Assembly (NCBI RefSeq): GCF_900582625.1
Contig: NZ_UTIQ01000199.1
Location: forward strand, 372,001-436,000
From: Pseudomonas viridiflava
GTDB lineage: Bacteria > Pseudomonadota > Gammaproteobacteria > Pseudomonadales > Pseudomonadaceae
Reading direction: 5' to 3'
DNA length: 64,000 nt
The notes under the pieces were generated by a model that saw only the letters and a program-made list of their open reading frames with translations, was not told where the DNA came from and searched no databases. A program made the position numbers and the translations under genes. Shown in pieces: positions 62,724-64,000 of this stretch (positions are counted from its first letter, which is position 1; every line of letters begins with the position of its first letter).

Positions 62724-63803
62724 TCAACGAGCGGAGTGGCGAAGCTGCTCAATGATCTTGCGAGCACGGTTAGCGCCCACATCCACATGGATATCGATCA
62801 TCGGTGGCGTGCCGAAGCGGCACATGTTTTGGTACTGAGCCTCGATGACCACTTTGTCTTCATCGAAGGTCAACGCGGTTTGCTCGATCACCTTGGCTTT
62901 GACGGCTTCGTGGTCGGTTTGCGGGTTGGTGGCCATGGTCCAGAAGTAATGACAGGTGGTCTCCGTCTCGGGCGTCACGCCATGGAAACCACGCATGTGG
63001 AAGCCACCTCGCTCAGGGTCGCTCAGGGCATCGGTGTTGGCGTCCACCGCGCCGGTCCAGATCCGTAGATGGCTGACGTGAAACTCGATTTCCTGCCAGC
63101 GGTCCACCAGGTCTTTGAACGGGTAAGCGGCTGTGTAGGTGGGAGGCGGAACAGAGCTCGGCATGTAGCGAGTAACTGTCACGGTACGGTCATCACTCTC
63201 GACCTTCATCTGCGCGTTCATATGGATGCTGGCGTTGCCGCCGATGGTGCGCAGATGCACGTAGCCCAGGTGGCTCAAGTCCATCAGGTTGTCGTGGATA
63301 AGCTGGTACGGCGCGTCGTAGTGGTACACATCACCATCGAAGATGTACTTGCCGCTGCTGTGCACGTCGTACGCCGGAGGCTCGCAGTTCGGCTCGGGGT
63401 GCTCGCTACTGCCGAACCAGATCCATACGATCTGATCACGCTCTTTTACGTGATACGCCGGCACCTTGGCCTTGCTGGGGATCTTGTCCTGACCCGGAAT
63501 TTCAATGCACTTGCCGTCACCATTGAACAGCAGCCCGTGGTAACCGCAACGCAGGCCACGCTCATCCAACGTGCCGTTGGAAAGTGGTAGCGCGCGGTGA
63601 CAGCAGCGGTCTTCCAGGGCGGCGACCTGACCATCCGGGGTGCGGAACAGAACCACTGGTTTGTTCAGCAAGGTACGCCCGACGGGCTTGTCGGTCAGTT
63701 GCCAGCCAAGGGCTGCGACGTACCACTGATCCAGCGGAAAGGTCGGTAAAGGAGCCGGTGTGCCTACGTCGTAAGCAAGGGATTCGCTGCCTGAGACATT
63801 CAT
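62724..63803 (-). CDS. Rieske oxygenase, vanillate O-demethylase (VanA) type
   Basis: The 359-residue product has a Rieske [2Fe-2S] site, Cys67-x-His69 and Cys86-x2-His89 ('RCCHRALPLS', 'RCGYHG'), and a mononuclear iron site in 'IHDNLMDLSHLGYVH' (His178, His183). Length and layout are those of VanA-type alpha-only oxygenases such as vanillate and dicamba demethylases. They convert aryl methyl ethers to phenols plus formaldehyde. The neighbours fit this exactly: formaldehyde dehydrogenase downstream and a VanB-type ferredoxin domain upstream. The methoxylated substrate is not determined; residues around the pocket cannot be judged by eye. Confidence 0.9.
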   Translation of the reverse strand: MNVSGSESLAYDVGTPAPLPTFPLDQWYVAALGWQLTDKPVGRTLLNKPVVLFRTPDGQVAALEDRCCHRALPLSNGTLDERGLRCGYHGLLFNGDGKCIEIPGQDKIPSKAKVPAYHVKERDQIVWIWFGSSEHPEPNCEPPAYDVHSSGKYIFDGDVYHYDAPYQLIHDNLMDLSHLGYVHLRTIGGNASIHMNAQMKVESDDRTVTVTRYMPSSVPPPTYTAAYPFKDLVDRWQEIEFHVSHLRIWTGAVDANTDALSDPERGGFHMRGFHGVTPETETTCHYFWTMATNPQTDHEAVKAKVIEQTALTFDEDKVVIEAQYQNMCRFGTPPMIDIHVDVGANRARKIIEQLRHSAR

Positions 63804-63851
63804 AGTGTTCTCCCGATATTGGGTTGGGGTCAGGGGCTGATTCAGAGGCGC

Positions 63852-64000
63852 TCAGAGGTCCAGGACCAGACGCGGGGTCTTGGCGCGTGAGCAACACGGC
63901 GTGAATTGATCGTTGCGGGCATGCTCGGCGTCGGTCATGAACTGGTCACGGTGATCCGGCGTGCCGCTTAGCACGCGGGTAATGCACGAGCCACAGATGC
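63852..64000 (-). CDS. VanB-type oxygenase reductase, C-terminal ferredoxin end (partial)
   Basis: Only the last 49 codons lie in the window; the gene continues beyond the right edge. The translated end reads '[20 protein letters not shown]' and later '[17 protein letters not shown]' before TGA at 63852-63854. This is the plant-type [2Fe-2S] ferredoxin end typical of vanillate demethylase reductases (C-G-x-C-x-x-x-V-x-x-G-x-x-D-H-R-D ... PC-S-R-A). It passes electrons from NADH through FMN to the Rieske partner encoded 49 bases downstream. Confidence 0.88.
   Translation of the reverse strand, partial: ICGSCITRVLSGTPDHRDQFMTDAEHARNDQFTPCCSRAKTPRLVLDL

Noticed and set aside
1..64000. CRISPR arrays, transposases, integrases, rRNA or tRNA genes
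   Set aside because: I found no regularly spaced direct repeats, transposase/integrase motifs or RNA gene signatures by reading the sequence.

Overview
The window looks like a chromosomal segment of a Gammaproteobacterium, most probably Pseudomonas. The reasons are moderately high GC, overlapping ATGA gene junctions, a glutathione-independent formaldehyde dehydrogenase of the Pseudomonas FdhA type, a VanA/VanB-type oxygenase pair, and a chemoreceptor and LysR/AraC regulators of pseudomonad style. This assignment is inferred from gene content; no rRNA or other marker gene is present.

Layout. 1-3067: a short co-directional group (coiled-coil protein cut by the left edge, YbjN-domain protein, parvulin-type prolyl isomerase, LysR-type regulator). 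3068-5722: an AT-richer accessory stretch with an XRE regulator and its palindromic promoter/operator, orphan genes, and a BPSL0761/AbrB-like small gene pair. 6190-8272: a MATE exporter with a TetR regulator. 8291-11284: a secreted GH3 beta-glucosidase with a PA14 insert, and a small exported protein. 11756-21600: a complete-looking type II secretion operon in the Xanthomonas xps order E-F-G-H-I-J-K-L-M-N-D, with an ATPase that lacks the usual tetracysteine motif. 21720-25415: an exported protein of unknown function, a two-Cache periplasmic protein and an exported arylsulfatase.

From 25459 to the right edge nearly everything fits catabolism and transport of hydrophobic or aromatic compounds. 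There is a GST resembling beta-etherases, a cyclase, a DenD-like dehydrogenase, an FAH-family hydrolase and a RutE-like nitroreductase. An uptake/efflux block follows (MMPL/RND, YCF48 propeller, DUF1329, DUF1302), and a second DUF1302-DUF1329 pair with a serine beta-lactamase-like esterase and an AraC regulator. Two MFS transporters and an HBM-type chemoreceptor are also present.

The most striking unit is the nine-gene leftward operon at 49176-60133, divergent from a NodD-like LysR regulator whose start is preceded by an ATC-N9-GAT motif. It encodes two paralogous FAH hydrolases, an extradiol-type VOC dioxygenase, a D-2-hydroxyacid dehydrogenase, an atypical enolase (two active-site substitutions), an APH-fold kinase, an FAD monooxygenase, a SnoaL/NTF2-like protein and a full PEP carboxylase. 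To its right lie formaldehyde dehydrogenase, a VanA-type Rieske O-demethylase and the end of its VanB-type reductase, which points to a methoxylated aromatic substrate.

My working model is inference only: O-demethylation with formaldehyde removal, ring hydroxylation, extradiol cleavage and FAH hydrolysis. A C3 hydroxy/keto-acid fragment would then be routed through dehydrogenase, kinase, enolase and PEP carboxylase to oxaloacetate. Beta-glucosidase, arylsulfatase and the secretion system upstream would suit a plant-associated bacterium that first strips sugar or sulfate from phenolics, but that link is speculative.
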